Part shown: positions 1 to 10,535 of the stretch, piece after piece
Position numbering within the stretch: the stretch's first letter is position 1
Layout: each line of letters begins with the position of its first letter
DNA from: Saccoglossus kowalevskii
Lineage: Eukaryota; Hemichordata; Enteropneusta; Harrimaniidae
NCBI RefSeq assembly: GCF_000003605.2
Contig: NW_003109106.1
Location: forward strand, 1 to 37,729
Length of the DNA stretch: 37,729 nucleotides
Reading direction: 5' to 3'
Translations under genes and position numbers: made by a program
The notes under the pieces: model-generated
Database searches by the model: none
Seen by the model: the letters and a program-made list of their open reading frames with translations, nothing else
Told to the model about the DNA's origin: nothing

Positions 1-586
1 AAAACTCTCTATCTCAAAAAAAAAAAAAAAAAATTGACAAAAAAAAGAAATGCCGACCGAAAAATGTATATCGTTTAAAAGTATGTTGAATCACGCAGTG
101 TTATATAAGTACAGCTCAGGAGTATGGCTTCCTCTCATATTTTGGCATTTGGTGGCGCACTTTCGGCGAGAGTCGGAAATCCGGAAACAGTCGACCGTTT
201 CAGGATAGGTGGGCGTGGCTACAGCACGAGATATATCTTAAATTTACTTGGATAGGAGTAACCATTTTGACAAAAATAATCAATAACTGCCCACTTCAGT
301 AGGACACGGATCTAAAATAGTTAACGTGAGAGTGGGCATTGCACAGGCACTTTAAATATCCCATATATAGTGGCAGTGTCAAATTGTGACTAATAACAGA
401 CAAGTCAAACCCATTGATACAACTTTCATTGAGCTATACACCAACAGTACATCACATCATGTCAGGTCACGTCACGTCACATCACATCACATCACGTCAC
501 GTCACGATGAAATACACCAGTCTATATTTGTTTCAGAGGGCAATGATTGTGGTATTTGAGGAAAACTGTACTGCAATTGTCCTTAC
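1..586. other. start of MIOX intron 8, no further exon
   Basis: This is intronic sequence on the minus strand. It holds an A-run near 17-32 and a pentanucleotide repeat at about 450-506. I see no coding segment that fits the missing C-terminal part of MIOX. Confidence 0.6.
450..506. repeat. TCACR pentanucleotide tandem repeat
   Basis: About eleven imperfect copies of TCACA/TCACG run in tandem. The tract lies in the MIOX intron just after the exon 8 donor (minus strand). Confidence 0.85.
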
Positions 587-636
587 CTCTTCAGGTAGTG
601 TTGTTTTGTTGCCCACCAGTACTTGGTACATGTATT
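587..636 (-). CDS. MIOX: MIOX exon 8 (last exon in window)
   Basis: This is a 50-nt exon with acceptor CATCTTTAG and donor GTAAGG. Two bases complete the Glu codon, followed by YMYQVLVGNKTTLPEE. It ends in phase 0 with a proper donor, so the gene continues past the left end. I found no match to the expected HSFYPWH segment in positions 1-586. Confidence 0.92.
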
Positions 637-3600
637 CTAAAGATGACAGAGGAGAGAAATAAAAAACAATATCATGAGAATAAAGCACACATAATACAGT
701 ATAAACTGAATTATTCAAGTGACTAAAGTTGCATTGCCATGAATATCATACATGTATACAAGTTATGAAGATCTATATGCCGACAAACTGACAGGTTTTC
801 ATATCAAACTTAAGTTTGTGCAAAGTTAGTATCCAATCATAAAGTATAGCCCACTAAATCAAAGCTAAGTTTATTCAAAACAAAAATGCAAGTACATGTA
901 GTTTCTTCCCTATATTCCACTATCCACTGGAGTACTACTTTACGGTTTAAAATAAATGTTAGCTTTTAAATTTTGTTGGAGAATCTGGAATCATTCATTA
1001 CAATGCAGCTTTAACTCGTTTGGGGCATTTTCATCTGATTAAATAAAACTTTATATTGATTCCTAGCTAATTAATACAAAATGAGAAAACTGACACAAAC
1101 CTTGAAAGCTATCACCAAAGACTTAAATTTGATTACATAGAATTCAAATTTGAACCTTAAAATAATACATTCAAGTCTGAAGTTGTTCAATACATTACGT
1201 GTCTACTAACATTCAACCATTAATATTATATTCTTAGTGAGAATACACACACTTTATTGTGAAGTTCATTCAAGAATAAACAGATTTGCAAAACAGAAAT
1301 AAGTATAACAAATTTTGCATTGGTTAAAATGTGGTATTATAAACATGATGGTTAAGTATAAGCCTCTTCCCAATGCATCTATGTTATAGTATTCTATGTA
1401 ATAAAAAAGTGTCCCCAAAGACCTATTCGATGCTACCGGTACTACTAGTATAAAGTAGTATACAAAGGTCCTCAACTCTGGTTCACGTCTAACTGCTAGT
1501 ATTACTACAAGAACAATCTATCTGATTCTGGATTACGTTTTGCCAAAGTGAATAGCTTTCAGCTCTTCCACAATTGGCAACTCGTACTAAACCTAGTTTA
1601 CTTTCTCTCTTCTGGTCGACATTAGGCCATTATTGCCAGAGACCAGAAGAAAATTTCCTCCATTTGGTCAATAATTGGCTACTAACACCAGACCAAATGT
1701 AGTGGAGTCATCCTTTGGACCTGACTTGCACATTAGTATAGTGCGGTGTGTGTGTGGTTTGGTATTAAAGTGGCAATATTTTTGAGTGTGACATAGAAGA
1801 GGTAGAGGCTTATTCTCAACATGCAGTTTCATAAACCTTATTTTATTTTATTTTTTGATTTCATATGCTTTGAAATATTCTAGTTTTAATTATAATAATG
1901 GTTGTAATGATCAGAAGATGCACTCACAGAAGGTTAATAGTTTTGATCTTTATGGACTAGTATGTGACATATTGTCTTATTAAGTGTAAATTATGGAATA
2001 TTCATACATTTAAACTTTAACTGTTTCCAGTGATAATTTAGTCAGTTCATAACATATTTCACTGTTGCATTATATATTGATGGGAAATTAGGAAAAAGAT
2101 TCTGCTTCTTGTAATGTCATCGCATGAAAAACTTTGAAACCTACCGTTATATCTCAATCATATTCTTTACATTTTCGCGCTCAGTAAAGAGAACCACATA
2201 CCGTAAAATGTTTATTTTCTGTTTCGGAGGATGATTTGTTGATGTAATTTAATTTTTAATGCAAGTATTCAAAAGTGTTATTTGATAAATGATAAACATT
2301 TTTCTTGTGGTACTGACAAATCTCAATACAAAAGAAAAATGAATAACATCGCATTTTAATTTTCCCTACGCCGAGCAACAAACTTTTTTTGGTCCAATTT
2401 GGGCTATCATCACAATACTAGCACATAATTTACAGGTATTACAAGCAAATTTTAATCTAGAAAATATGCCATATATTAGTCCCAAATTTACTACAATCTC
2501 AAGAGTGCGATTAAAAAGATTTTAGAGTTGAGAATTTTCTCCATTCTTAGTATACACACTGCATAGAAACGCTTCAGAAATACCGGTACCAGACATATAA
2601 GATGTGGTCATTTTGTTATGATAAATACTGATTCAGTGGAATGAAATGAATGGTAGTAAGTTATGAAAGGTTTTTGCAATGTAAATACAAGCAAGGAGGA
2701 AATCAAAATACAACTTGCTGCCAGTGAGGGTATACAAAACAAACTGCTCTTAAACAGATGAGTTATGAATGATAATGGAGTCCCCATCCTACTTTATATT
2801 TTGGTAGGTTCAAATTCTAAAATCTAGATCTGATGACTAACCACACAAACTTGTATTCATTCCTTCCTTCCATCCATCCATCCGTCCGTCCGTCCGTCCA
2901 TCTGTCTGACTGTCTGGGTATGTGATTGAGTGAGCGAAGTGGGCCAGTGAACGAGTTGGGTTGGGTCTCGTTGTGGGTCTATAGCTCTTCTTGTGTCGGC
3001 CTTTAGTCATTGTAATGGTATTTTAGTCATTTCTTATATATTTCGTGTCATTAAATTTGTTATTTTCAGATATTTTCATTGATACAGAAAAGCTATGATT
3101 CCTCCCATAGACTTGGGTAACACAAATGTGCAACACTATGGAAGGAATCATAGTTCTTCTGAACCTGAAACTGAAATAATGCATTCGGGAGACCCGCCAC
3201 GTCTTATCTTTGTGTTAAGTTGGAGTAAAATATGTCAATGAGTCAACACTCCATACAAACACACAAGCCTATTTATTCATCAGCCATAGTTTTAAACTTT
3301 GTCCAACTCTGTTTTACTTTGCAGTAGAATTATTGATTATGGAATAACATTATTATCAAAGTACAGAAACCATGGTGTGTACTGAATATTTATGGGGAAT
3401 TTAATGAAACTTTATAGTTTATTCTAACATGTCCAGGGAAAAAAAACAAAAAAAACATGTGTGCACAATGAAAATTTGGAATAAAACAGTCAAATGGACA
3501 TAGTGACTCCTTGCATTTCACATTTTAAAAAATTAGCTTGTCAAATGTACAGGTCTCTTAAAATTGCGCCTTCAAAAGACCAGGTTGGCCTTGTTCATTT

Positions 3601-6600
3601 ATTATTGTTTGCTAGCCAAACAATCGGCATGGTTTTCATAGCACTGCAATCAAATAATAATGCCATTCATTATTCCAGTTAAACAATAAAGTGCATTTTT
3701 TCTGTTAGAAGCATGTAGCATCCACAAGCCAAATATAAATTTCTAAATGACCTCTTCTGCAAAAGAGGCATCCCCAGATCAACTGGAATTCAAATAAATA
3801 TTATTTCACTGTATGTTGGCTTCCAATAGAAAAAAACACAGTAAAATGAATTGTTTAATACAACAGTTTGCCTCTCTTCCTGTTCACAAATAACAAGCTG
3901 CGCAATGTTCTCACCATCATGCCCCCAAGACATGATAATATCATCCAAGCCGCAATTTTCTTCATAAATACCGTACTTGGTGCTGTAAGAGTTGATAAGT
4001 TTGCGCTTTGTACATTGTTAGTGTTGTTCTGGGGCCCCAAAGTGGGCACAGCACAAAAAGCAGATACCCCTCAATTTATCAAGGGAGGTCCTTCCTAGGT
4101 AACAGGGAGCAAGTATTGTCACTCGCCCAAACCCACAGGATGGGACCCCAAAAGACCCCTAGAGTGATGGCTGTATCAATATATCCCATGATATATGGGA
4201 AACCAAAATATACTCAAAAATCCAAATTTATGATGACATTTTATCTGTTTAGAGACAAAAAAACCACACGCACCCACACAAAGTAAATAAACCTATAGAT
4301 GTTGTAAAAGAAATGCACAAAGGAAAAATTTTTATCCGAGAAGCTTTGATTTTTACGATATTGTATATAATTTTAGCATTTTAGAGTTATAAGCCAGCCC
4401 AATCACACAAATTACAACAATTTGGATTATAGAATTTTGTGTAATTCATTTATAAATTTGTTTAAACTTTTTGCAAGATTGTGCAAGTTGTTCATAAGTA
4501 TTTTTCAAAAGATACAGAATTACCGTAGAAACTCCAAAATTCTGACCACATTTAAATAATTAGTTTTAAATCTGTAGCCTGTCAGGTGATATAGTTCCGT
4601 TACAAGCAATCTGTACCACAGTATAAGAAAGTCGTCATGTGTGCAGGGTGAATTGAATGCATGGATTCGATGTAGGAGATATTTGTAACATAAACATGAT
4701 AGTGTATTAAAAATGAATTCATGAAACGCAAAAAATACATTTCATCATGAAACCTGTAAAAACACAATTCTGGTTAGAAATCATCATGCAGTGAAATCAA
4801 CACCAACATGTGGTACTACAATTTTGATAATTAAAATCAATACTGGTAAGTTTAGTAAAATCTTTGCTCACAATAAAACATGTTTACATATATTTTTATA
4901 ACAAACCAAACAAAATACTTTTTTTTTGTATTGAATCATGACTAAATAATAAGCAATGTTATTAGAACCACAAAAGAGTAAGTTATTTTTGTGCAAAAAT
5001 CAAAGGTTTAGGTGGTCTTTTGTGGTGAACATGAATACATTCCACGTTTTGATTCTTTTTACACAGAGTACCATTGCTCACAACAGGGTTTGTTCTCATC
5101 AATAAAAAAAGCCTAAATTAGTCTTAAATCACAGGTCCAAGAAAAATTATGGAAAAACCAAAAATCACACACTTCTGTGATTAGACACAATTTTAGAAGG
5201 CAATAAATATACCAATGAATCTACCAAATAATTAGGTGGTTGAATTTCTAGAGGGGGCAAAGGTGGTCGAATTTTTAGGGTTTTTACGGTAATGCAAATT
5301 GTGCAAACAGCAACAATAGATATTTAATATCAAGATGCAGTAACAATTGTTAACAATTTGTGTATTCATACTCATCAACAAACAATTGCAACTTCATTAT
5401 TTTGTACGCGTTTTTTTGGGACCAGATAAGCAGCTGACTCAGTTTTTAATCAAAAGTTTAGTATTCAGCAATTATATTGGCTTAAATTCCTAAAAACTTT
5501 CCACATGTGCACTTCAGGTTTCAGACCTACATACACTAGCTGAAAAAAAACAATCACAGTGCAGTGTACACTCAAGTATTTTGAACAGTGAAAAAGTGAA
5601 CAGTGAAAACAAAAGTTTTCAAATTGCCATAAAAATGTTATCACTTTGAATATTTGGTTAGAATATTTTCCATTCTATAAAACTTTCTTAAGTACTTACT
5701 TATATCTAGGGTCCTTCAAGTCTGGGTTATCAACAAAACTGGTATTTTTGTATACGATGGAATTGCCATATTCACATCCCACAGGGAAGGTATCACCAAC
5801 AACAGACCACTAAAACAAATAAGTACAATGTAGATGTAACTAATATTATTATACATCTGTCATTGTAATGCCATAAGTTACAGCGTGCCATAATTATGCG
5901 GTGTTTTACACAGTATTTTCATCCTACCATATTAGGAAATACAAATTCCTAATATGGATTGATTACACATGTAAGCATCCTCTAATAATACAAACAAACA
6001 TGGGACATCATGCAAATGGTGATACCATTAATGGTAGGTAGAGGTCGGGTACAACTTGTCCTGCACCAACCTTCTTTAAAGTCTTCCAGATGATGGAAAG
6101 TTTTTAACAAAAAGCTAAGGCAAGTATGTATAAATTAAATTACACTTGTTGAAAGAGTCTGCTTTGATTCAGTTTGTTGGTAATTTAAAGTTAGCCTATA
6201 TGTGTAGCAATTTGATTTTGTTAAAACATCCATGCAGACATACCTGGGGCTCTCCCCACAGCGCTAAGACTTTTCCTAAATCATGAATCAAACCAGTTAG
6301 ATGAAACCAGTCCTTGTCAGGGTGCCTGGCACGAATTCTTTCAGCAGTTTGATATGCATGATATATATTTGGTACATCAACCTATAATGAAGCAAAGAAA
6401 TGAATGCATTAGATTTATTAATATTACACACCTTTACAGTCACATTACAGAGGACCTGAAGTAAAGATATATTAAAAATTAAAAGAAAATCAAAAAATAT
6501 TTCGGCCAATCAATTGTAGGGCTTCAAACTATGTGCTAAAAGTACAATTATAGGATTCTTGTCAGCATTTATTTAGAGAATGTCTGAATCACAGATCAAT

Positions 6601-9600
6601 TTTTACTTGTTTGTCCCCTATTGCCACCTGGATACAAAAACAAATAATTGTTGATGCGCCATGCAAATGAAAAAGTCAAACTTACATCAGGATCACTCTC
6701 ATCAACCAAGTTGTTGAGAAATTCTAGTGCTTGCATCACATTCATCTCAGCTTTATTTAGTTGACCCCACTTATCACGCTGAAAATAAAATTATCAGAGT
6801 GTGGTTAAAGAATTCACCAAATCATAATCTAACTCAGATTTCAAAATAACCGGGTGCAAACTGAACAATGTATGTTCTTTTTGAGCTTGTGCATGTAGGC
6901 CTAAAACTATATGTGTATGTATGAAATTTTAGAATGTGGTAAACATGAATAGATTCCACAGTTAATACATGGCTGCAAAGTCATTAACGCAGCAAAAAAA
7001 TTATAATGAATGTATGTGCAACTTCGTTATGGTTTGTGCTTTGATGCTGCAAAGTTTATTATAATAATTTATTTATCATTGAATAAAATAAAAAGTAACA
7101 CACAAGGTGTTAATACTTCAAGCAAAACTGTGTGAAAATACATTAAAATAGACCATTTTCCGTTCACTGCGAGAATCACGCGTTATGCGTGAAATCGAAC
7201 ATAAAAACAGGACAAACAAAGGTCATAGCGTCGTAGTGGCATCAAACATCGCGTGGGATTCGACAAACGCGAAAGTATTTCGGGGACATTTCCATGCTTA
7301 ATAATGTGCTGTCCACATTTGATGATAGGCAATTTCGATTAAGGAAGGGTATTCGGAAGCAATATTCCTCTGTCGAAGATCGGCCGGTCAATGTAAGCTA
7401 CGAAATAAAAAAATTCTAGTTCAAAATCAATCGTTCGATTTTTGCGGCAGACGTTCGACGCGCGTCTTTCATGCATCTCGCGAGATCTCGCAATTGTACG
7501 GAAAATCACCTATTAATAACCAGTTTAAAAAGTATTGCAGGCAACCTGTTTAATTTTAGTTAAAAATAGCAACATTATCAGCACTAAGCTTGTTTCAGAG
7601 ATAAGAGGCTTGATAAGTAAATGAGTTAAGTAAATTTATAAGTACTTTTGATTGCCAGGATTTTAATTATCTGAATCCTCTAAAATCAATTTCAGTTTTT
7701 CGACAATAAGTCCTAAAATAAATTACAGTACTTTACCAGAAAGAGACTTGTATAATAAGCTAAAGATATTAGGTTGTCTAGCTGAAAACAGAAATTAATT
7801 TAATAATATAAATGTTCTTAATTTAGAAGAGTTTAGTTGTCATTGATATATTCAGAAAAAAAACCCCAGGATGCTCTCATTCAGTTTCTAAAATTCAGTC
7901 TGCGTTTCGTCGCCACAATTATGATAAATTTCTTGTAAAGTTTTGTTTAGGCACCACTGTGAATGAGTCTCTTTAATCAGATGAACACAGTTTATAAACA
8001 ATATTTGGTGCAAGTTATACTAAACTAGAGAGTAGGTATTTCTTGAAACCATTCATACTATGTATGCTGGGAAAAAAATTACATTTATATTCCTTTTACT
8101 TGTCTTGATATTTTGAATGTTTCAATGTGCCAATAACGTTTCAGTTAGAAATGATGCCTTTTTTTAGCTATTTTGGTTTCTAAGTAAAGTAATTCTTACC
8201 TTTTGAGATACAAATTCCACTGTCTGATACGTGTGCATGAGTTTGTACGTCTCCTGGACACGCTTAATGTGCGAATTGTCACTTTCTTTATTCTGTGTTT
8301 AAATAATTCAGAAAACAGAATTTATATAATCTGGGATGCATTACTATTCAGTTTAGTTTCTCATTCTTGTTATTTACTCCATGGTACAAATTTTTGTCCT
8401 TCTTGACATTGAACTTTGGATTCTCAAGTAAATGCCTGAGATAAGAATACAATAAGATAGTCAGCAAAGGGAACAAACCTTCAAACTATTAGAAGGATTT
8501 GGGTTAACTCACCAATTGTTTGAATACAGATTTATTTTACCTTGCTTGTCCGAGGTATGATTAAAATATTATAAATTATGTCTAACAAATTGTTAATATG
8601 AAACAAAAAATGAACCACTATTTAACAATTGTATTAAATCACGCACAAGAAAGAAATAAAAGAAAAATAGGTGATCACTGATACCTCATCAAAATTCCTG
8701 TACGCTTGTTTCCTCTTTTGTGCTTCAGGTTCAGGCCTGTACAACTCAGAAAGATCCAATATGTTGACTTTCTCCTGCAAAACAACAGTCTTAGTATTCA
8801 GTGAAAAGCAAGAGACCAGTTTCAAGTACCAACGTGTGGTAAATTTGACAACCAGTCATCTGGGAGCCTATTGCACTAGTTGAATATACTTGCTTGTATG
8901 CCCATGCCCCCCCCCAAAAAAAAACAGCTTACAAATGCATGTACAGACACCAAAATGAAAAAAATTATATTTCATTATGTGTTATGTAAAACATATATAT
9001 ATTATATTTTACTGTAGAATAATTTATTTTCGCTTGGAATTAATTTTCGCTGAAGGAATGATTCAGTGAAAATAAAAGTCCAGCGAATATACCTTTTTTC
9101 CTATATTTTACATTAAACTTGTCAAAAATCAGTGAAAATAAATTCCATACAAAACACCCAAAAAGTATTTTCAGCGAAAATTAATTCCAGCTAAAATAAA
9201 GTATTTTACAGTATTTGCGAACTCATAGTGTGTCATCTTATAGCAGACTATTTAAGCTAGTAAACTAAATATGTGCATAGATAACAGAGAGATCAGTAAG
9301 GTAGTTGGCTTAAATGTATTGGGAGTAAAAGCATAGGGGCATGATGGTCTAAATATGATAGATGAGATCAAGAAGAATAAATTGTTCACAAAGCTTAAAT
9401 AGTGTCAACTTCAAAGTCCTAACCTATATATATTCAAACTACCCGGTAATAAAAAAATGGAATATATAGTCTAAGCAGTTAAATGCACACAATGAGTGTA
9501 AAAACAGAAAATAGAAAATCATAAGCTTTGATCATTACTAGTAATGTGCAGTTTAGATTCAAACAAGTTTTTGTCATTACAGAAATGACAAATGAAAAAT

Positions 9601-10535
9601 ATTTCATAAACATTACTAAAATTATACAGAAGGTGGGCAAGGGGTATTTTCGTAAGCTGTAATCAATTGTTTTTATTTCCGTAATAATGTAATTTAAATA
9701 AATAAAAAACAAAAATTCTAGATATGGGCAAGGTGTAAAATGTAATCAGCTATTTTATTCGTCCATAATTTTGATTCTTTAACAAAAATTATCAAACATA
9801 TCAGGTTTTTTTCTGGAAAAAAAACTGCAAGAGGGAGCACTGCAATTCAGCAGAGCCACCAAGTGGGGGAGATAGAGTTCTCCCTACCAGGGTGTGGAGT
9901 TTTTGATAAATCTAAGTTAAAATGGAGCATTCTATGCCTTCTTTGGGGCCAAAAATCAGACAGGTCACAGTTGAAGACTGTGGCCACATGTGATCCCTGG
10001 TCAATCAGAATTTTATGGTTGCCAGAGGATCTGCTACCCAGGGTAAGGGGGCACATGCCATGGCATGAGGGCGCTGCGCCCCTGTTCCCTTGTTTAAAAA
10101 AATATACTAGTATGTATTATGAAAATGTAAAATGTAATTAGGAATTTGCTTTGTAGAGCGTAAAAACCTATTTTTTACAGTACATAGTAATAATATTAGA
10201 GTGAAAATGTCTAGCAACATTGAGTGTCAGAGACTTTCGCGAAATTTCATTCTGACGTATACCAAAAATTCGTAAATCATTCGAACCAGCAAAAATTGGA
10301 TGATTCACAGTACATGAGTACTTTGGTCATATGAAAAGACGGTATTAGGGCCAAGTAGTCAACCAGCAGAAATATCAATGCGTTACTGGAAAATATATAA
10401 ACAAAGGATACTATGTATAGCCCTAATCAAAAACACTGAAGGTAGGAATATTTTAAGCTGCTACAATGTAAAATTAATATTAGCCATGGAGGTATAATAT
10501 TAAAACTCTAGTACCTCGGCCCGGGCCTCAGCCAT
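587..10535 (-). CDS. MIOX: myo-inositol oxygenase, 8 exons, 3' end missing
   Basis: MIOX is a cytosolic di-iron enzyme that cleaves myo-inositol to D-glucuronate with O2, the first step of inositol catabolism. I joined eight minus-strand exons by GT-AG sites with consistent phases: 10515-10535, 8685-8774, 8200-8292, 6686-6778, 6244-6381, 5700-5809, 3915-3982 and 587-636. They give 221 residues without a stop. Family hallmarks are YKLMHTYQTVEFV, LVDESDPD, YHAYQTAE (His107), LIHDLGKVLALWGEPQ (His132, Asp133, Lys136), WSVVGDTFPVGC, DNPDLKDPRY and CGLDDIIMSWGHDEYMYQ (His203). These match the known iron ligands His98, His123, Asp124 and His194 and the substrate lysine of mammalian MIOX. Animal MIOX is about 285 residues, so about 64 residues, including the last two iron ligands, lie left of the window. 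No in-frame stop or broken splice site was seen, so the gene looks functional. The identification rests on family recognition by eye. Confidence 0.95.
1608..1650. other. stem-loop 1 of a pair
   Basis: A perfect 10-bp stem (TCTTCTGGTC with GACCAGAAGA) encloses a 23-nt loop. A second stem-loop follows 10 bases later. Confidence 0.6.
1661..1699. other. stem-loop 2 of a pair
   Basis: A perfect 9-bp stem (CATTTGGTC with GACCAAATG) encloses a 21-nt loop. It shares the TGGTC/GACCA core with the preceding stem-loop. Confidence 0.6.
2858..2917. repeat. tetranucleotide microsatellite (TTCC/CATC/CGTC/TGTC)
   Basis: Consecutive blocks of TTCC, CATC, CGTC and TGTC-type 4-mers form a compound microsatellite of about 60 bp. 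Confidence 0.9.
3093..3153. other. 18-bp-stem hairpin, miRNA-precursor-like
   Basis: Arms 3093-3110 and 3136-3153 are complementary at 17 of 18 positions around a 25-nt loop. Pairing continues imperfectly outward through AGAAAAG/TTCTTCT, giving a stem of roughly 25 bp. The size fits a pre-miRNA hairpin on either strand, but a small inverted-repeat transposon would look the same. I do not recognise a known miRNA seed. Confidence 0.5.
3915..3982 (-). CDS. MIOX: MIOX exon 7
   Basis: This is a 68-nt exon whose first base completes an Asn codon with exon 6. The acceptor is TCTTACAG and the donor GTGAGA. It encodes YGIYEENCGLDDIIMSWGHD, containing the third iron-ligand histidine. One base is left over for exon 8. 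Confidence 0.94.
3983..5699. other. MIOX intron 6
   Basis: This 1.7 kb intron contains one terminal-inverted-repeat element (4521-5291). The part between exon 7 and the element (3983-4520) shows no feature beyond a small TATCCCAT/ATGGGA palindrome near 4178-4200. Confidence 0.7.
4521..5291. mobile_element. 771-bp TIR element, TA target sites (element E)
   Basis: The ends form imperfect terminal inverted repeats of about 30 bp. The left end starts TACCGTAGAAACTCCAAAAT and the right end, reversed, starts TACCGTAAAAACCCTAAAAA. If TA is the target duplication, the element proper begins CCGTA. A subterminal motif (GGTGGTYGAATTTYTAG) is duplicated in tandem just inside the right end. No transposase ORF is present, so it is non-autonomous; a Tc1/mariner relation is only suggested by TA. 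Confidence 0.6.
5700..5809 (-). CDS. MIOX: MIOX exon 6
   Basis: This is a 110-nt exon, phase 0 at its start and leaving two bases (AA) at its end. The acceptor is TGTTTTAG and the donor GTAAGT. It encodes WSVVGDTFPVGC and later DNPDLKDPRY, both diagnostic of MIOX. Confidence 0.95.
5810..6243. other. MIOX intron 5 with a perfect 12-bp hairpin
   Basis: This intron contains a perfect palindromic hairpin (5927-5938 with 5946-5957, CCATATTAGGAA, 7-nt loop). Nothing else was recognised. Confidence 0.6.
6244..6381 (-). CDS. MIOX: MIOX exon 5 (HD metal-binding core)
   Basis: The exon has 46 codons, phase 0 on both sides. The acceptor is CATTATAG and the donor GTATGT. It carries the first iron-ligand histidine (His107, in HAYQTAE) and the HD pair with the substrate lysine (HDLGK, residues 132-136). 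This is the catalytic centre of the HD-domain fold. Confidence 0.96.
6686..6778 (-). CDS. MIOX: MIOX exon 4
   Basis: The exon has 31 codons, phase 0 on both sides. The acceptor is ATTTTCAG and the donor GTAAGT. It encodes MNVMQALEFLNNLVDESDPD; the final DESDPD is the conserved acidic segment in front of the first iron-binding histidine. Confidence 0.95.
6779..8199. other. MIOX intron 3
   Basis: This 1.4 kb intron hosts one CpG-rich inverted-repeat element (7147-7514). The rest is AT-rich with no recognisable feature. Confidence 0.7.
7147..7514. mobile_element. 368-bp CpG-rich TIR element (element F)
   Basis: The ends are imperfect inverted repeats of about 36 bp. Left is AATAGACCATTTTCCGTTCA and the right end, reversed, is AATAGGTGATTTTCCGTACA; both continue into TGCGAGA. 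The interior is far richer in G, C and CpG than the surrounding intron (many CGCG, TCGA and GCGAGA words). There is no ORF. It fits a MITE inserted in a MIOX intron. Confidence 0.6.
8200..8292 (-). CDS. MIOX: MIOX exon 3
   Basis: The exon has 31 codons, phase 0 on both sides. The acceptor is AAACACAG and the donor GTAAGA. It encodes the RVQETYKLMHTYQTVEFV helix, almost invariant in the family. Confidence 0.95.
8685..8774 (-). CDS. MIOX: MIOX exon 2
   Basis: The exon has 30 codons, phase 0 on both sides. The acceptor is TTTTGCAG and the donor GTATCA. It contains ELYRPEPEAQKRKQAYRNF, matching the N-terminal YRP ... FRNY segment of animal MIOX. Confidence 0.92.
9012..9211. mobile_element. 200-bp TA-flanked MITE (family D, copy 1)
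   Basis: Terminal inverted repeats of about 43 bp start CTGTAGAATAATTTATTTTC at the left and CTGTAAAATACTTTATTTTA at the right (reversed). Each ends in GGAATTAATTTTCGCTGAA, and the element is flanked by TA on both sides. Pairing is about 90 percent by eye. TA duplication plus long TIRs suggests a Tc1/mariner-derived MITE. Confidence 0.72.
9734..10138. repeat. insertion flanked by 13-bp direct repeats
   Basis: TGTAAAATGTAAT occurs at 9734-9746 and 10126-10138 and encloses 379 bp. The enclosed block is GC-richer than its surroundings, especially 9845-10090. Long direct repeats around a short insert resemble a target-site duplication of a SINE or retrocopy. The repeat word is AT-rich, so chance is possible. 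Confidence 0.35.
10515..10535 (-). CDS. MIOX: MIOX exon 1 (start codon)
   Basis: This exon is seven codons, MAEARAE, followed by a GTAC donor. The ATG lies in a good context (GCC before it, G after it). It joins in phase 0 to exon 2 and gives a short N-terminus like that of known MIOX proteins. It was chosen because it is the nearest upstream ATG exon with a donor in the right phase. No transcript is available, so it is less certain than the other exons. Confidence 0.75.

Larger units (their letters stand above)
637..3914. other. MIOX intron 7
   Basis: This 3.3 kb AT-rich intron contains a pair of adjacent stem-loops (1608-1699), a tetranucleotide repeat (2858-2917) and a long near-perfect hairpin (3093-3153), listed separately. 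Otherwise nothing was recognised. Confidence 0.7.
8775..10514. other. MIOX intron 1
   Basis: This 1.7 kb intron holds a C/A homopolymer tract near 8908-8927, a TA-flanked MITE (9012-9211) and a block flanked by 13-bp direct repeats (9734-10138). Nothing else was recognised. Confidence 0.7.

Noticed and set aside
9847-10141. Overlapping plus and minus ORFs suggesting a gene in MIOX intron 1
   Set aside because: Neither frame has a family motif or splice sites. The openness follows from the GC-richer insert.
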